DNA of 64,000 bases from assembly GCA_037576215.1 (NCBI GenBank), contig JBANDB010000012.1:1860001-1924000 (forward strand). The letters run 5' to 3'. A model generated the notes under the pieces. It was not told the origin of the DNA and did no database searches. It worked only from the letters and a program-made list of their open reading frames with translations. Source of the stretch: Armillaria gallica (taxonomy: Eukaryota; Basidiomycota; Agaricomycetes; Agaricales; Physalacriaceae). Made by a program: the position numbers and the translations under genes. This document shows positions 43,833 to 57,300 of this stretch, piece after piece. How positions within the stretch are numbered: the stretch's first letter is position 1; every line of letters begins with the position of its first letter.

Positions 43833-46800
43833 ATGCCAATGCAGGAAATCGATAGAACGTCGACCTTGGATCAGGGACAGGAAGGTGCATTTGTACGCGA
43901 GGATGCAGAGGAAGAACCAGGAATTGGGGGACACAGGGAGCACGGGCAGAACTCAGCTGAGCAAGAGGTGGACTCGGACGAGGAAGAGGAAGAAGATCAA
44001 ACCCCGCCGCTGCCCCACCACCTTTTGCTACTGCAGTCAGTGCGAAGAAGACTTTTGGGATGAGGAGACCGAATCCTTCAGCCAAGAGAGGTGTGAACAA
44101 TGCTTCTTATCCTACCGCGTATCTCACGGGGTGCCAAATAGGAAACGACGCGTACAACTATGAAGACAAATACCCCGAGGACGCGCCCTACGAGGAGGCA
44201 TCACCGAATGCGCGGGTTTGGAAAACGTACGAAGACGAGAGGAGGATCCACGATGCCAACATGGTTGAAGAATCGCGAGATAATGTCGACGTATTACTCG
44301 TCTTTGTGAGTCCTATGGTTACCTTTACTTTACTGTCTTGTTACTAAGTCGTGTCAAAGGCGGGTCTTTTCTCGGCGTCGTCACGACCTTTGTCGCCCAG
44401 ACGTACCAAAATTTGCAGCCGGATTACACGGCCATGTCGGCTTGTTACTCTACGAATCGGTCCTCGTTCAACGTGCCATCGCCAACGGTTCCCCGGTCAA
44501 CACCATTGCCTCTTCTCCCCTCAATCCCACCATCGCCTTTGTTCCCGCTACCACAGACGTCTGGGTGAACGGACTCTGGTTCACCAGCCTGTTCCTCAGC
44601 CTGACGACGGCACTCGTCGCTGTTCTCGTCAAACAGTGGTTGCACCATTATGTTGCCCTCCCTTCCGGAACACCGCGCGACCGCAGCTTTACTCGTCAGT
44701 TTCGATACGCCGGCTTTCAAAAGTGGCATGTTCAGGTCATCATAGGACTACTCCCCGTCCTTATGCACCTCGCGCTCGCGATATTTCTCGTTGGCTTGGT
44801 GATATTCTTACAACCGCTTCGGCAAGCCCTGTCATGGATCATTTGTGCAGGAACCGGCCTTGTCTACACTGCGTATGCGGTAGTGACCATCCTTCCCATT
44901 CTGTTCCCTCAATGCCCCTATCGTACACCTCTCTGTGACATTGTCTACATCCCTTTTTGTCGTATCGTCCCGCAAGTGATATGGAGCAGAAAAAAGTCTT
45001 TCTTTTCTGCCTGTAGACAAGGAAATTTTAGTGCCATACTCCACTGTCTTCCCGACGTACAGGCAAGAAATCCACAGTCGGCGACGATGATAGAGTCCAA
45101 GTCCGTGCAACAGATGTCAACGAACCTGGCGGCTGAAACACTGGACTGGCTGTTCTCAGTCTCTTCCAATCCCAGTGTCCAAAGTATAGTCATTCAGTCC
45201 ATTGGGGGCTGCCGATGGCATCAGAAGAAAAGTTTCTTGCATTTCAGGGAAATAATGATGCAATAGATGTCTTGCGGGACTCCTTGCTCATACATTGCCT
45301 CCAGACGAAAGGTTTCAACCACGTACCAGTGCTAGGCATGGAACTCAAGCTCGGACGTCTGCTTCGCTTCTATCCTCGCTTTTATCCTCGCTATGCCTGG
45401 GGCCGGTATTCCTTCATTGATACCCCCGATATCGATCCATTCGAGCTCACCGTCGCAGTCCTATCCAATGGCTATTACTTGTACAACAGACAAGGATTGC
45501 AATCTGTCCGTTCTATGACATTTCTCAGGATATTACGCGTTTTTCAAAGCTACCGCCACGTTGTTGGTATCATCTTATGATGTCTAGAAATATGAAAGAT
45601 GTCCTTCATCCCCTGGATCCCAATAATGATGATCATGCCAATACGTTTCCACTCCGTCTATGCTCTGCCATCTTATACTCGCTCGACGCGCTAAAAGAGG
45701 GCCTAACGCAGGATTTTAATTCTCCGTTGGTTCTTGATTTCGAGGATGCGTTACCATATTTTCTTGACAAGATCTACGACCTTGTTATCCCCATGTTTTC
45801 CAAATTCGTCAAAGATTCATCTTTGGATGAACCATCGTTGCCCCAATCTCTGAGGGTATTTGTGGTGGCCATCGAATTCATACTTCATAGACTTTCTCTT
45901 CCCCGCCCTGACCCTGATATGTCTCTCCCCGACTCTGATATATCTCTTCCTGACTCTGTTCATCCCCATTCTGATATGTTTCATCCCAACATCTGTCAAT
46001 TGTTAACCGCTGCCGTTGGGTGGACCCGCGGCCAAACGTTCTCATCGCAGGAAGCTACTGCTGTCATAACGGTGCTTGAGGATATCATTGCCTCTTGTGT
46101 CGTTCCACCACTCAATATTGAGTCAGATTGGAGCACGTTGTGCAAGGAAACCATCCTCGCCTATCACTCTTTGACTACCGTCGCTCCTTCTGCTTGTTCT
46201 TTGCGCGGTCTCCGGCCAATGATTGACTTTATGACAAGTCATTGGGACTATACACAAGAAAACTACTACTACTATTCTAGCACTGCATGCATGGCGTTGA
46301 CCAATCTCCTCGCGAAGCGCATTCCGGTAGCCTTTACTGCGTTCCTTGAAAACCAATGCCTGCGGTTTCTTGGAAACAACACATTTCGCGAAGAATCAGT
46401 TCCGATGGTTAGCGCGTATGTTGCGGGAATCTTCGCCATGAAACACGGATTGGACGGAGCTGTAGATGCAGAAAAGCACCTTGACCACCTCCATAACCCA
46501 CACAATCTCCTAACTGCGTGCTCTATCTTGGCCGCCCACGGCATCGGGAATAAGAACCAGACTGCCATTTATAGGGACATCACGACACTGGTGCAACTAC
46601 GTCCACGAGACGCTGCCTGGGATGATTGTCGCGAGAAACTTCGTGATCTAGTACAGGGCGATGGCGGGGACTTCTTCAGCGAACAGCGTATATGGCCTGG
46701 CCCTAGTCAAGATTATCGCTCACTGCAGCCCGACGAAGTCCAAGTCAAAAAAGACAACATCAGATACGCGATACATGTTCTTGATGACTTTTTTGATCGC

Positions 46801-46950
46801 GGGGCACGTACTACCATGGTGAGCTTTCCTCAGACAATCTGTGCCTTTCACTGAGAGTCAATCTAGGGCCGCACAGATCGCTTTTTAGGATGGTGTCGTG
46901 GTCGAAAGGCGGATGGCAAGTCGGAACCCGAACAAGGGCAGCAGGTTTAG
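43833..46950 (+). pseudogene. DUF6535 gene, full-length but multiply frameshifted copy D
   Basis: All exons of the family are recognisable: ATGCCAATGCAGGAAATC start (43,833), acidic leader, YPEDAPYEEA, VEESRDNVDVLLVF, the membrane block around VWVNGLWFTSLFLSL, the long C-terminal part and last exon 46,867-46,950 (ending EPEQGQQV). Relative to copies A and C the frame is lost in the leader (about 43,998-44,040), at CTCGGCGTCG (about 44,372, one base short), at TCGGCTTGTTACTC (about 44,437, one base short), at the G run 45,204-45,208 (five G instead of six) and near 45,535. At least five independent shifts make a dead gene the simplest reading, even allowing some sequence error. A short Pro-Asp-Ser repeat expansion lies at 45,893-45,990. 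Confidence 0.8.
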
Positions 46951-47610
46951 CCTATAAAAACGTTAAACTTGGGGAACAAACTTCAACGACGAGCTGAATG
47001 GGAAGCCCTATCAGTAGTGTTGTTTGCACCATGCAATTCAATCGTAAGGAACGGATGTTGAGAATTCAAGTGGATCGTCCGTGCCGACAAGATTAAAGTC
47101 CAATCACGAGAAGACCAACAAATTCTCCGAGAATATTAGCAGTTAGCACTAAAACAAGTCTTACAGTCTGACGTTCTGGCAGTGCGCTAACTAACTACTA
47201 CTACTTATAAGTATTTCACCAGACCTTGAGAATCACTTCTTCAACAGGTCACTACACTTTGATTTGCGTTTCGATCCCTACGCTGAGTTATGTACTGCGC
47301 ACTTATTTAACTCGAAGCCGACTCGAGCACCGATGAGTTTCAATTGCAACCGAGTCAAGGCAGATGTACAGGCTGGCGCGCAGGAAATAGGAGCCCAAAC
47401 CTTAGCACCAACGTCGATAGCGGACTTCGAAGTGCGTCGTAATCTAATCCCTCCATGATTTCGTAACATCGTAACCGTAGATTGCGTATAGGTGAACAGT
47501 ATTATACCAGAAGTACACATAATAGAACAGACAACATGGACAGGTAAGCGCATATAAGATCGTAAGCCAAGGAGTAAAAATGAAAGAGGAAACAACGACG
47601 GTCACAACGT
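46951..47610. other. Boundary between accessory region and conserved genes
   Basis: The first 150 bp still resemble the 3' flank of the other DUF6535 genes (compare AACTTCAACGACGAGC with 36,021). After that I see no repeat of the rest of the window and no gene; the last 100 bp are the presumed 3' untranslated region of eEF3. Confidence 0.4.
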
Positions 47611-50600
47611 TTACAGCTCGTCGTCGGTGACATCCTCACCCCTCTTCTTGCGAGCCATACGCTCCTTCTTGAGCTAAAAAAGTGTCAGACATAACTATCT
47701 CACTGCAAAGCTATTAATGATAACATACCTTCCGTGCTTCTGAAGAAGTGATCTTCTTGGCCTTCTTGGACTCAATCTTGTTACCCATAGCATCATACTG
47801 ATCGTCATCTTCGCCGTCCTTCTTGTCGATACGAGGTCCAGATCCCTGACCTTCAACCCAGTTGTGGCCGGAAGCTTCAAGGCGACCATCGCGCATCGCC
47901 CACACTCTGTTGAAACACATACGCGTTAGCTACGAGCATCACATTTAAAACAATGCACGTACTCCTTGCACAGGGATTCTGAGAAGTCACGGTTGTGAGT
48001 GATAACGAGCACACCACCCTCAAACACCTTAAGCGCCTCAATGAGAGCAGCGAGCGATTCACGATCGAGGTAGTCTACGACCAGATTCAACAAACAAACG
48101 GAGACACTCAAGAAACAACGTACTAGTAGGTTCATCCAAGCACATGACGTGGGGACGACGCCATGTTGCGGCACCGAGGACAATCTTGACCTTCTGTCCA
48201 CCGGAAAGACCTCTCATGGTGTTGTGCGAAACGAACTCAGGCTCGAGACCAAAGTCGGCGAAATGCTTCTCGATCTCCCGACGAACGAGAGGTCGGAGGA
48301 GACCGAGGCGCTGGGCCTCGCGGGTGTCAACTTCGATGACTTTCTGTAGAGGTCATCAGTATCAGTAGTCAGCAATCTCAATAAAAAGAACCGACCTTCT
48401 CGAAACCGCGCTTGACGAGGTCGTCTCGCGGCAACCAAATGTTCTCAGAGGAACTGAGACCCTTGAACGAAACCTCATACTCGTACGACTGCTTCAGCTT
48501 CTTCCTTCCAACAATCTCATCAATAAGCCTCTTCTGGCCTTCAACGACAATAGCAGCTCCGTCCTTCATCTTCTGAGCCTCCTCCTCCGATATCTGGCGG
48601 TTGGCCTTGGTCATCTCCTCCAAATCTTCACCAGTCTGGTAACGCCACAGCATGTACTCGAGAGGCGTCTTATCCAAGTGGTTATCAATGTGGTGGAAGG
48701 CGTGTTGAGCGACGTAACCAATGACCAAGTTGGGGTGCTTCCAGATCTCACCACCTTTGTTGGGCTCCATGTCACCAATGAGGAGCTTGACAAGGGTAGA
48801 TTTGCCGGATCCGTTAGGACCAAGGACAGCGACACGGGAGGAAAGAGAGACTTGGAGGGTGATGTCGTACAGCTGCTGGGTGACTTGCGTGGGGTACTGG
48901 AAGCCAACCTTGCGCCTACAACAATAATTAGTTACCAAAAACCAAGCGCGCTATATGAACAACTTACATCTTCAACAAACTCTTCTCCTTAGTCTTGACA
49001 CCCTCGAGGAGAGGTGGGTCGGGGAGCTTGAACTTGTAGTCCTCGGCCGCCTCAAGAGTGTAGTAAGACTTGGCCTCGGGAACCTGGGCCACGAACTTCT
49101 CGAGGTTTCCACGATATCTGCGGAGCTTGAAGCGGTTCAAGTGGAGAACATCCGTGATCGTGTTGTTGAGGAAACTCGAGTCGTGCGATACAATGACTGC
49201 AAAATGTCAGTGAAAATGACACTATCCAAGATGAGGTGACGTACTCGAAGTGCAAGTCTTCAGGTTCGTAAGGTAGTTCTCCAACCAAGCAACGTTAACG
49301 ACATCAAGATGGTTAGTGGGCTCATCGAGCAGGAGGATGTCAGCCCTGAAGAGCATAGCCCGGGCGAGGGCGAGCTTCATCTTCCAACCACCAGACAAAG
49401 AACCGATTGCCTGGGCTTGACGTTCGTCACTGAAGCCGACAGAGGCGAGTGTCTCGATGACGTCAGCTTCGGTGGCGAGGATACGCTTGTCGCTCAAAAT
49501 GAACTCGAGAACTGAAGTGTCTTCCTCGGAACCATCGATATCGTGCTCAACGTAGAAAGTACGAACTTCGTCGGGTGATGGGAAACCTTCGACTTGACTA
49601 TTCGCAAAGAGTGAGTACGGGTTATGAATTAGATGAAAATCAGCTTACCCATTCGTGATAGCACGCATAAGAGTGGACTTTCCGGTACCGTTCTTACCGC
49701 AAAGACCGTAGCGGTGACCACGCTTAAGACGAAGAGTAGCAGTGTTAAGCAGGATCTTGGCACCGTAAGCCAAAGAGAACTGGCAGTTGCAAAGATCTTC
49801 GCCCTCCTCCTCATCTTCGGGAACCTCACCATCATCAACGTCCTCGGTGGCGGACTTGACGACCCATTCACGAGAAACAATGACAGGGTCGGGAGTCGCT
49901 GAGACAAAGGCAAGGTAAGGTGCCAAAGTCTCCCACTGAGGAACGTCGAAGTTCTTAGCGATGACGAGGTCGGTAGCGAGGTTGGAAGCGTAGATAGTGG
50001 CAATGTGAGCAACGTGGATCTCAGTGCCCATCTTCTTGTAGATCGCACCGAGGGAGTGACCAAGGGCACCGGCATCAGCGTGCTTGATGGGAGGAAGATC
50101 GGAACCGTCACCCTCGGGAACCTGTCCGATTTGACGAAGGGTGGCGATCGCCTTGCCGACAACACCGCGGGCTTCGGGGTCACCGATGGTAGTCTCGACC
50201 TTAAGCAGACCTGGAAGGAGCTTAGGAATGAAGGGTCGGACGGTGACGTGCGAGTCCACGAGCTTGGCCATGTTGTCGACGATACTGGAAAATGACGCGT
50301 TGATTAGCAATGATAAGAACAGAGGAGCGGATGGTGCTTACACTGCAACTTTTCGCTTGGTAGCAGTCAATTTCTCGGTAAGACCACGAGAAAGAAGGGG
50401 GACCATTAGAGAAAGTGTAGGGAATCTACTTCTGAAACGAATGTGGTGGCCGAGAGGAGGGCAATGGTATTAGGCACCTCCTCAACGGGATTAATAAGAG
50501 CCTTGATAAGAGCCGGAATAAATCGTTCAATATCCTTGTTAGAAACCAGTGCAGTAGCCTTTGTAAGCGAATCACGAGCAGCCTTCTTCACGTCGGCTTT

Positions 50601-51200
50601 GGTATCCCAAATTGCCTCGGAAAGGACGGGAACGATGTCAGGCATAAGCTTGGCCATCTGGGTGGGGGCGCTCTTGACGAGCTGGTTGAGAATGATAAGG
50701 GATCCAGTCTTGATCTGCCATTTACCGGCAGTTTTGATTTCGTGAAGAAGGGCAGGAAGGATGAGGGCTGTAGCCCAGGGGTTCATTGCGACAACGTACT
50801 CTCGCACCGCCTCTACGGCAGCGGTCCGGACAGCAGGCATTTTGTCGGCAAAAGTCTCGAGGAGGGCAGCGTAGATTCCGGACTCGATGAAAACGGGTTC
50901 GAGAGCCTTCACTGCGGCAGATTTGGAGAGGGCGGCGATGAGCTTGGCAGCGCCCTCCCGAGCTGCGGGAGATTTTTTGTCGGCAAGAGCCTTGACCACG
51001 TCGGGTGCGACGGCCTGGAGGGAATGAGGACCATCTTTTTGTGCAACAGCGATGAGCTTGGTGGCGGCTGATTCGCGTGTTGACTTGTCAGCGACAAAAA
51101 GAGCCGCGGCATCGACCTGGGTGGCGGTTGGGTGCATGGCAGCCTTGAGGTCGGCAGGAGAGGGAACAGAAGGAGCAGATGAAGCTGTAACAGCGGGCAT
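47611..51200 (-). CDS. TEF3: Translation elongation factor eEF3 (ABC-F ATPase)
   Basis: eEF3 is the fungal ribosome-bound ATPase that helps release the E-site tRNA in each elongation cycle. Nine exons are inferred: 51,200-50,342, 50,284-49,649, 49,597-49,245, 49,196-48,968, 48,915-48,396, 48,343-48,124, 48,074-47,963, 47,906-47,729 and 47,673-47,611, for about 1,056 residues, the usual family size. An N-terminal HEAT-repeat region is followed by ABC domain 1 (GKNGTGKST near 485, [25 protein letters not shown]) and ABC domain 2 (GPNGSGKST near 730, [27 protein letters not shown]). It ends in a Lys-rich tail ([19 protein letters not shown]). The exon sum lacks one base: the C run at 50,420-50,422 reads EVDSLHFL and stops, where EVDSPTLSLM is expected. 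I take this as a sequence error. A 5' leader intron (about 51,213-51,262) is likely. Confidence 0.97.
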
Positions 51201-51262
51201 ATCTATAATCTGTATTCCTGCATTTTAGCTGCGCTCATTGGGAAGAAAAGCAAACGACGCAC

Positions 51263-53296
51263 CTTTGATTGGGGAATGGTGGAAAAAAATGAGATGGCGA
51301 TGGCACACAAAGGCTGACAAGAAACAAAGGATGCTCTATATCTAAGGGTGGCAAATACTGCCTGCAAAAAATGAATACGTCGTCTGATAATGAATCGTGG
51401 TAGCGCACCTCTATGGGGGGGATACGGAGGGAAGAGAGAAAGGTAAGGTTCGTCCACCTGATTTGCACAGTTTTGTAACACCGAGTCGGACTTTGAATTT
51501 TCGCCACATTGCCCAGATGACCGGACCTTGCGCATTCAGTACTCCTCCGTGATTCATACCGCGTGACTCCGCTTCCGGTGCAATTGTGGGGTAACAAGGG
51601 CCTGTAACTTTCCCCGGACTGATCAGCTTGTACCACCGATAAGTACGTGCATCATTTATACCCACAATATTATATTGATATCCTATAATTCTTCCCATCC
51701 AAGTCTTTGGTCTCTTTAAAGCTTTGTGCAAAAATGGTCTAGATGTATTCTACGACATCAGTCACCTGGTAGCGCCTAGACAGAGGGGCCCCGAGAGAGC
51801 TGGAACAGCTCGTATCTAACATTGTAGCAAGCAGTTCACCTGTATCTTGTCAAGCAAGACTTCTTCTCGCTTAATTCACACAGCAAAACATTGCAGAACA
51901 TCTGAATCATTACGTTCATTCCTCGCAAGTCGCAGAAACGATCTACACGCTGTGATGGAGGGGATTTGACCGCCCGTAGTAGTCACATCAGTAACAAGGA
52001 GATCCGGTAAACATCGGGTAATCGAACACCCATTCTTCATCCATGCATAGAACAGCCAGTTCCAGCACCGCGTCCCGAATATTGTTCGGCCCATGATCTT
52101 TGTTCATTTACTATGACGACATCCGGCCTTCCGAGCTGTCGAAGGACTGCCTTCAGACGAAAATAGCTTAGAATTTCACCATAAGAAGATCCTTCCCAGG
52201 CTGAGGAGAACTGAGATTCAATTAAATAACCTTGATGAACAGCCCAGAACAGCAGCCGTGTGTGTACGCCGTATTCATAGCAAAAGGCGGTCACAACCGT
52301 ACACAGCTCAATGTCGTGCTGTGTTTACATCTTCACAGCATCAAGATCGTTAATTGAAGTCTACGTCGAAGAAGCTGGGAAACTGATAAGGCCTGTGCAT
52401 GTGAACGATGAAGAATCACGAACTTCAAGAAACTAATTCAATTCCCGAACAACGCATGGGATCGCTCATCAGAAAGGCCCGATGAACCCTGGCTCTGCGC
52501 CACCAAGGAGGATCGGTTCCGGAAACCAGTCTTGAATAACTTGTCGGAAGATTAGGCATCAAAGGAAGGATGTAGAGCTCCCTTGCCGGTACAGCGCAGT
52601 ATCGTCGGGGAAATGGAATATGGACGTGTCTCCACCGTCGTGTCTACACGTCACGATCGAGAAACAGGACAAGGCCCCACAGTTAGAGAGGACAGCACAG
52701 AAAGAAAATCTCAGATGTTGCAAGGCCAAAAAAGGACATTCGTTCTGGATATTACACAGCGGTAATCCCGCTGTCCATGAGACTCTGCATGATGACAAAC
52801 TGATAAAATTTAGCTTGTAAACTCGTAGCACCATTGCCTCTACTCACCGTACTTAAGGCCTTGTCAGATCGATACTTGATCGGAGATTCCAAGTTAAGGG
52901 CAACGACAGTATGCCTACGCATCAGACATAAACGTTTAAACTCTGGAGAAAGGACACGGTGACCATGAGCCGTCCAGGATTAAGTGGCGCGATGAATAGG
53001 TGATAGGCAAGCATTGAAAAGGCGTCGATAGCTTCTCGATTTTGGCTGGTAGCTGCGAATGCCAATCATGCATTTTGCGCGTTCTTCACAAACGCAAGTA
53101 AGGAAGTATGCGAGAGACGACCGTCAGACAGGTGTGAATCATCCAACTGAAAGCTTCAGAAGCTTCAAGCTTCAGCTTCAGTACTTCAGTACGTCAGCGT
53201 TCACCGATGTCATGCTGTTCCTGCATGGAAAGACGCCGTCTGTCAACTTCACTGAACAAGCACTATTTGCCGATCGATAGTAGCGAAATATCGTTG
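51263..53296. other. Intergenic region, no gene assigned
   Basis: The first 400 bp are the presumed eEF3 promoter and leader. A minus-strand frame at 52,037-52,294 (YEYGVHTRLLFWAVHQGYLI, then SYFRLKAVLRQLGRPDVVIV) has plausible protein composition and could be an exon of an unknown gene, but I cannot extend it convincingly. Nothing else was recognised. Confidence 0.35.
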
Positions 53297-53974
53297 ATGG
53301 TCCGGATGGACGAGCTGCACTGCCACAGCCGCCGGCAAGATTTTTCTTTCCTCCGCCATGACACGGCTACCTGCCTCCTTTACCAGCTTATATCTAGACT
53401 TTTTTTGCGCACCACCTCTACCTCAGTCCTACACCATACATTGGCTACTAGAAATTTGCGCCATCTATGGCGATCTACCTTCCACGACGCAGCGAAAGTA
53501 ATACACCACCTTCAACGTGAGCCCCCTCCTCCGCCTGCCATTAAGGAGGAACTGGAGTCTTGGTTATCTCTCTGGAACGACAGAGGTACGCTGCCCCAAG
53601 TTAAAATTCTGCTGGTCACTCACTAATATACAACGAGCAGTTGACAATACCCTTGCTCTACTGCACAACTCTCCCACACGCGCGGTTTATCTCACCGATT
53701 GACTCATAACCTGGCTTTACTCGTGCATCACGAATACCGACGCGTATCCGAAATCAAATACCCCGTCTGGAACCCACAATTACCCGCAGATTCAAAAGAG
53801 TACCAGATCCGAGCACCTGCGAAATCTCGCACAGAAACCAGGCGGGACGCGATGAAAGTCATTAGTGACCGTGCCTTGTCTGCCGTTTCGAAAGCTGTTC
53901 GTATGGCCGAAGGCAGGGATGGTATCATTCTAGGGAGCATGGCGGTCAAAGGAAAATTGAAGCGCAACGTGTGA
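53297..53974 (+). CDS. Small basic protein, unrecognised, possibly LYR-like
   Basis: Exon 1 53,297-53,585 and exon 2 from 53,641 are joined across a GTACGC..GAGCAG intron, reading SWLSLWNDR|VDNTLALLHNSPTRAVYLTD. There the frame hits TGA, but one extra T at 53,699-53,701 would continue LTHNLALLVHHEYRRVSE and on through VWNPQLPADSKEYQ to GIILGSMAVKGKLKRNV at 53,974. The two halves fit as one protein of about 205 residues, helical and basic. LLYQLISRLFLR near the start loosely recalls the LYR motif of small mitochondrial assembly factors, but Arg at the key position is Gln, so this is weak. The start codon is uncertain. It converges with the transcription factor at 54,376. Confidence 0.5.
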
Positions 53975-54375
53975 TATGTGAGTGTCCTTGGCGAGTACCT
54001 TACAACGCAGCTAATTTGCGGGCTTTATATAGTGGTTGCGATAGATGGCTACCAATAGCTATTGAATACATCGGGTAGCGCGACCGAGTAGCATGAGGTC
54101 TATCATATAAACCGCAGCTGGAAGGTCATGTCGTCATGCTCAGTGCTCACCATCCTCACACACACGGTGTCTATTCTCAGGCGAACGTGTGTGCCACCCT
54201 GTCACTCGTGTACCGCAATAAAGGGACGCTGGAACCTGCATAAAAACACTTATGGCGGACGGTTCCTCTTTCTAATAACTTGTGGTAATCACGACAAATT
54301 AACGAATGATAGAGATGATGGATACAGATTTTGAGTACTAGCACATTAATCGAAGATATATCATACATTACTGAT

Positions 54376-57300
54376 CTACATAATCATATCAAGCTCAGAA
54401 GAAACTCCTACCATTGGGACGGAACCATCTGCGACCACGATGCCACACTCTTGCATGAGAGATAGCCACCCTGGATCCATGTTCGACTCTGTCATCAATC
54501 CCAGTTCCGCCATCGCAGCAGCATTGATAGCTGGGTAGGCTTGCATTGATGGTGGGTGTTGGGTGTTGAACCAGTCCAAGTCGGCAGCGGGCTGCTGGTA
54601 TTGCGGCTGCGGAGTGTGGTTTACTGGAGCAGCATACACTGTCTGTGGATGGTGGCCTGTGGATGCGGGTGCGCTTGAATATGCCGGAGCTGTATCTATC
54701 CAATTCGAGCTTTGAAGGTCTAACAAAGCGCTCCAAGAAAACCCGTGGTCCTCTTCCGTGCCAGTCGGTGGGGGATTCACGAAAGTTGATCCTGATGATG
54801 AAGGGAACGGTTGTGTAGTCTGAGGGGTCCATTGTCCATGAATTTGTTGACGAGGCGTTGACATCATCCCCCCGCCACCGTCTTTGATGTAGTCCATCAA
54901 TGATGGATGGACATTAACTACGGGCGGCGTCGCTTCGACCACTGGACCTCCGGGAGAAGGTGTGGACTCAGTGGTGGAAGCAGGGGAAGCGCTGAACTGT
55001 AAAGAATTCTTCGACCGATGTCGCTTCGTCAATACTTTAGTCTGTCCGCCGAATATAGCTAATTCATCCTCGGATTCGGATGGCGGTGGATGCGTGGATT
55101 TCTTGTTAGGTCGATCAGGTTTATCGCCCTTCGGTGATGAGGACTTTGATTGGGACTGAGTGTATGACACTATGGCTTTGTCTTTCAACTTGCGCAGAAT
55201 GCCCTTGTCAAATGGCTTTAGAATGCAGACAAAGGCGTCAAGCTTGTACACTCACCAAGGCGACCCTTGCTCTCTGAGATTTAGCAGCGCTTGTTTCAAA
55301 CAACCTGATGGCTAACTCCAAGTCCTCCAACGCACTCCAGGCGATGGTGGTATTAGGTGAACGAGTGACCACACTACCAACGACCATCTAAAGGGATGGT
55401 AAAGAGAGGAAGGGTAGCTTCATCTGGTAATGCTTACTGCTGAAGAAAAAACATGATAGAGCAGGAACCACACCCTCGTGGCGGCATCGGATGAACGATC
55501 AAATTGATGTGCAGCGGCCTTAATAATAACAGACGCACTCCGATATACCGTCAAGAAAGAGGGAGCGAAAGGACTGAGAAGAGGATTAGAAGGGAAGTCG
55601 AGGATAGATTGAGCAAAGTAACTCCGATGCAGATAAAGCATCGCTAAAATTGAAATATAAAAAGGAAGAGCGAAGAGGGATGTATTGAAGTCACTCACTA
55701 ACGGTCCTATGCTGACTTGCATAGAAGTCTCTTAAGCTTTTGCACTAGAATAGTATTCGTCCTTCCCATCTTCAAGTTTAACGTACGGCTTGAATGACGC
55801 GGGGAATGTCATCTGACGGATCTTCTTATCAAGGTCCAGTATAGTGGCATAGCTAGGTGCTTGGGCAGTCAAAGTTGCGTCAACAACTGCGTTGAAAATG
55901 TCTCGGGCAAAGGTGTGCTTCATGCGCCAAACTATAGACGTGACGTGAACTTCGAGCAGTAAAGCGAGAGTCTAACATTCAACTCACAGCCAAATTCAAT
56001 ATCTCCGGACTGGCTCAATGTTGCCTCCTCGTCGGTTGGGAACTCACAGTCGACAAACGATAGGTGAACTGAGGGAGGCCGACCAAGAGCAAGGCTCTGG
56101 TCTAGGCTATCAGATCAGACCCGCCAAGAGGGAAGTTACAGGGACTTGCATGAGAAACGTCGGACGAGAAGACTTCCCACCATAAATTCCTACGCATTTG
56201 GACGGTATTAGGGTCCATGTGCCACCTTGCACTATCCCGATCTGTATGGCATATTGAGCAAGGGGAAAATGCTCAAGTGGTGACGAAATACTGACGAAGA
56301 CCAATCTAAAATCATGGTCAACGCTGAAAGCACGAAATATTACAAGAAGCTCACACTTAGCGCTAGCTTGGCAGCAAGGCCCATGCTGCACCACTGGAAC
56401 ATATGAGTTCGAGCTCGTAAGAATACAGATGCGGACATACTGCGCTATCCCGGGAGTATTTTTTACTATCCATGCTGTGATACGTCGCCATAAGTCCGAC
56501 TGCGCGAATGGTGTTTATTTGAGGCGTATCCAGTAGAATGTGTTTCAGTGACAGTGCCGTAAGTCCCAGATGGTAATACAATTCTGCTTCCTTGTTGTAA
56601 GCCCTAAGACGGAGATCAAACAGCGCCCCTAGAGCAAATACGAAAAACAGGGTAGCGAGTGTATGGGGAAGCGCCGAATGAGGATCTTTGTATACGTCAG
56701 GGAGGAATAAATCAAACAATTCATCACTTTTGATTGGCCTGAAGAAGAGGGACGCGTGATCGATGTACAACTGACAGAGGAGGTGGGCGCGGTCCCTCGA
56801 GGGCAACCTGGAGGTAATATTGGCAACTGGCGTATGCGTCTGTGAAAACGGAAACCCTGTGGTAGCCGTCTCTAGCTGCGGACTTGTTGAAAGCTCGGTA
56901 CTGTCTTCGGATGAATTGTCGGATATATCATCCCACTCCTCGCCCGCCTGTGTAGTTAGTCAGTATCAGCGATGACACACGAAGAAGTGAAAACGTAACG
57001 ATTAATGTCTGGAAACTTGGTCAATGAACGTGCTGCGTGAAAAGAACCAACATACCTCCGAACCGGCAGATCTGCCAAAGTACCGCATGTCACCCTCGTC
57101 CGTCAACGTCAACGTCCCGAGAGCATCAATGGCCTGTGTCTCAGCAGAACGTCGGTCTGTCTTTGAAGCCTCTGCTCCAAATTTCACTTTGAGAAGTTCA
57201 TCCTCGAGAAGAGGGTGTCGCTCTTCAGAAACAGTGGCTTGTAGAATCGCTAATGCGTCCTCGAGTGACCGTATACGTTGGCTCATTTCGGTGATTTTAC

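Noticed and set aside
1..47000. Transposase, reverse transcriptase or Rep/helicase gene that would explain the repeats
   Set aside because: Frames on both strands were scanned for such motifs, and none was seen.
52037..52294. Minus-strand frame with protein-like composition
   Set aside because: Could not be extended by plausible splicing and has no recognised domain, so it is mentioned only in the intergenic entry.
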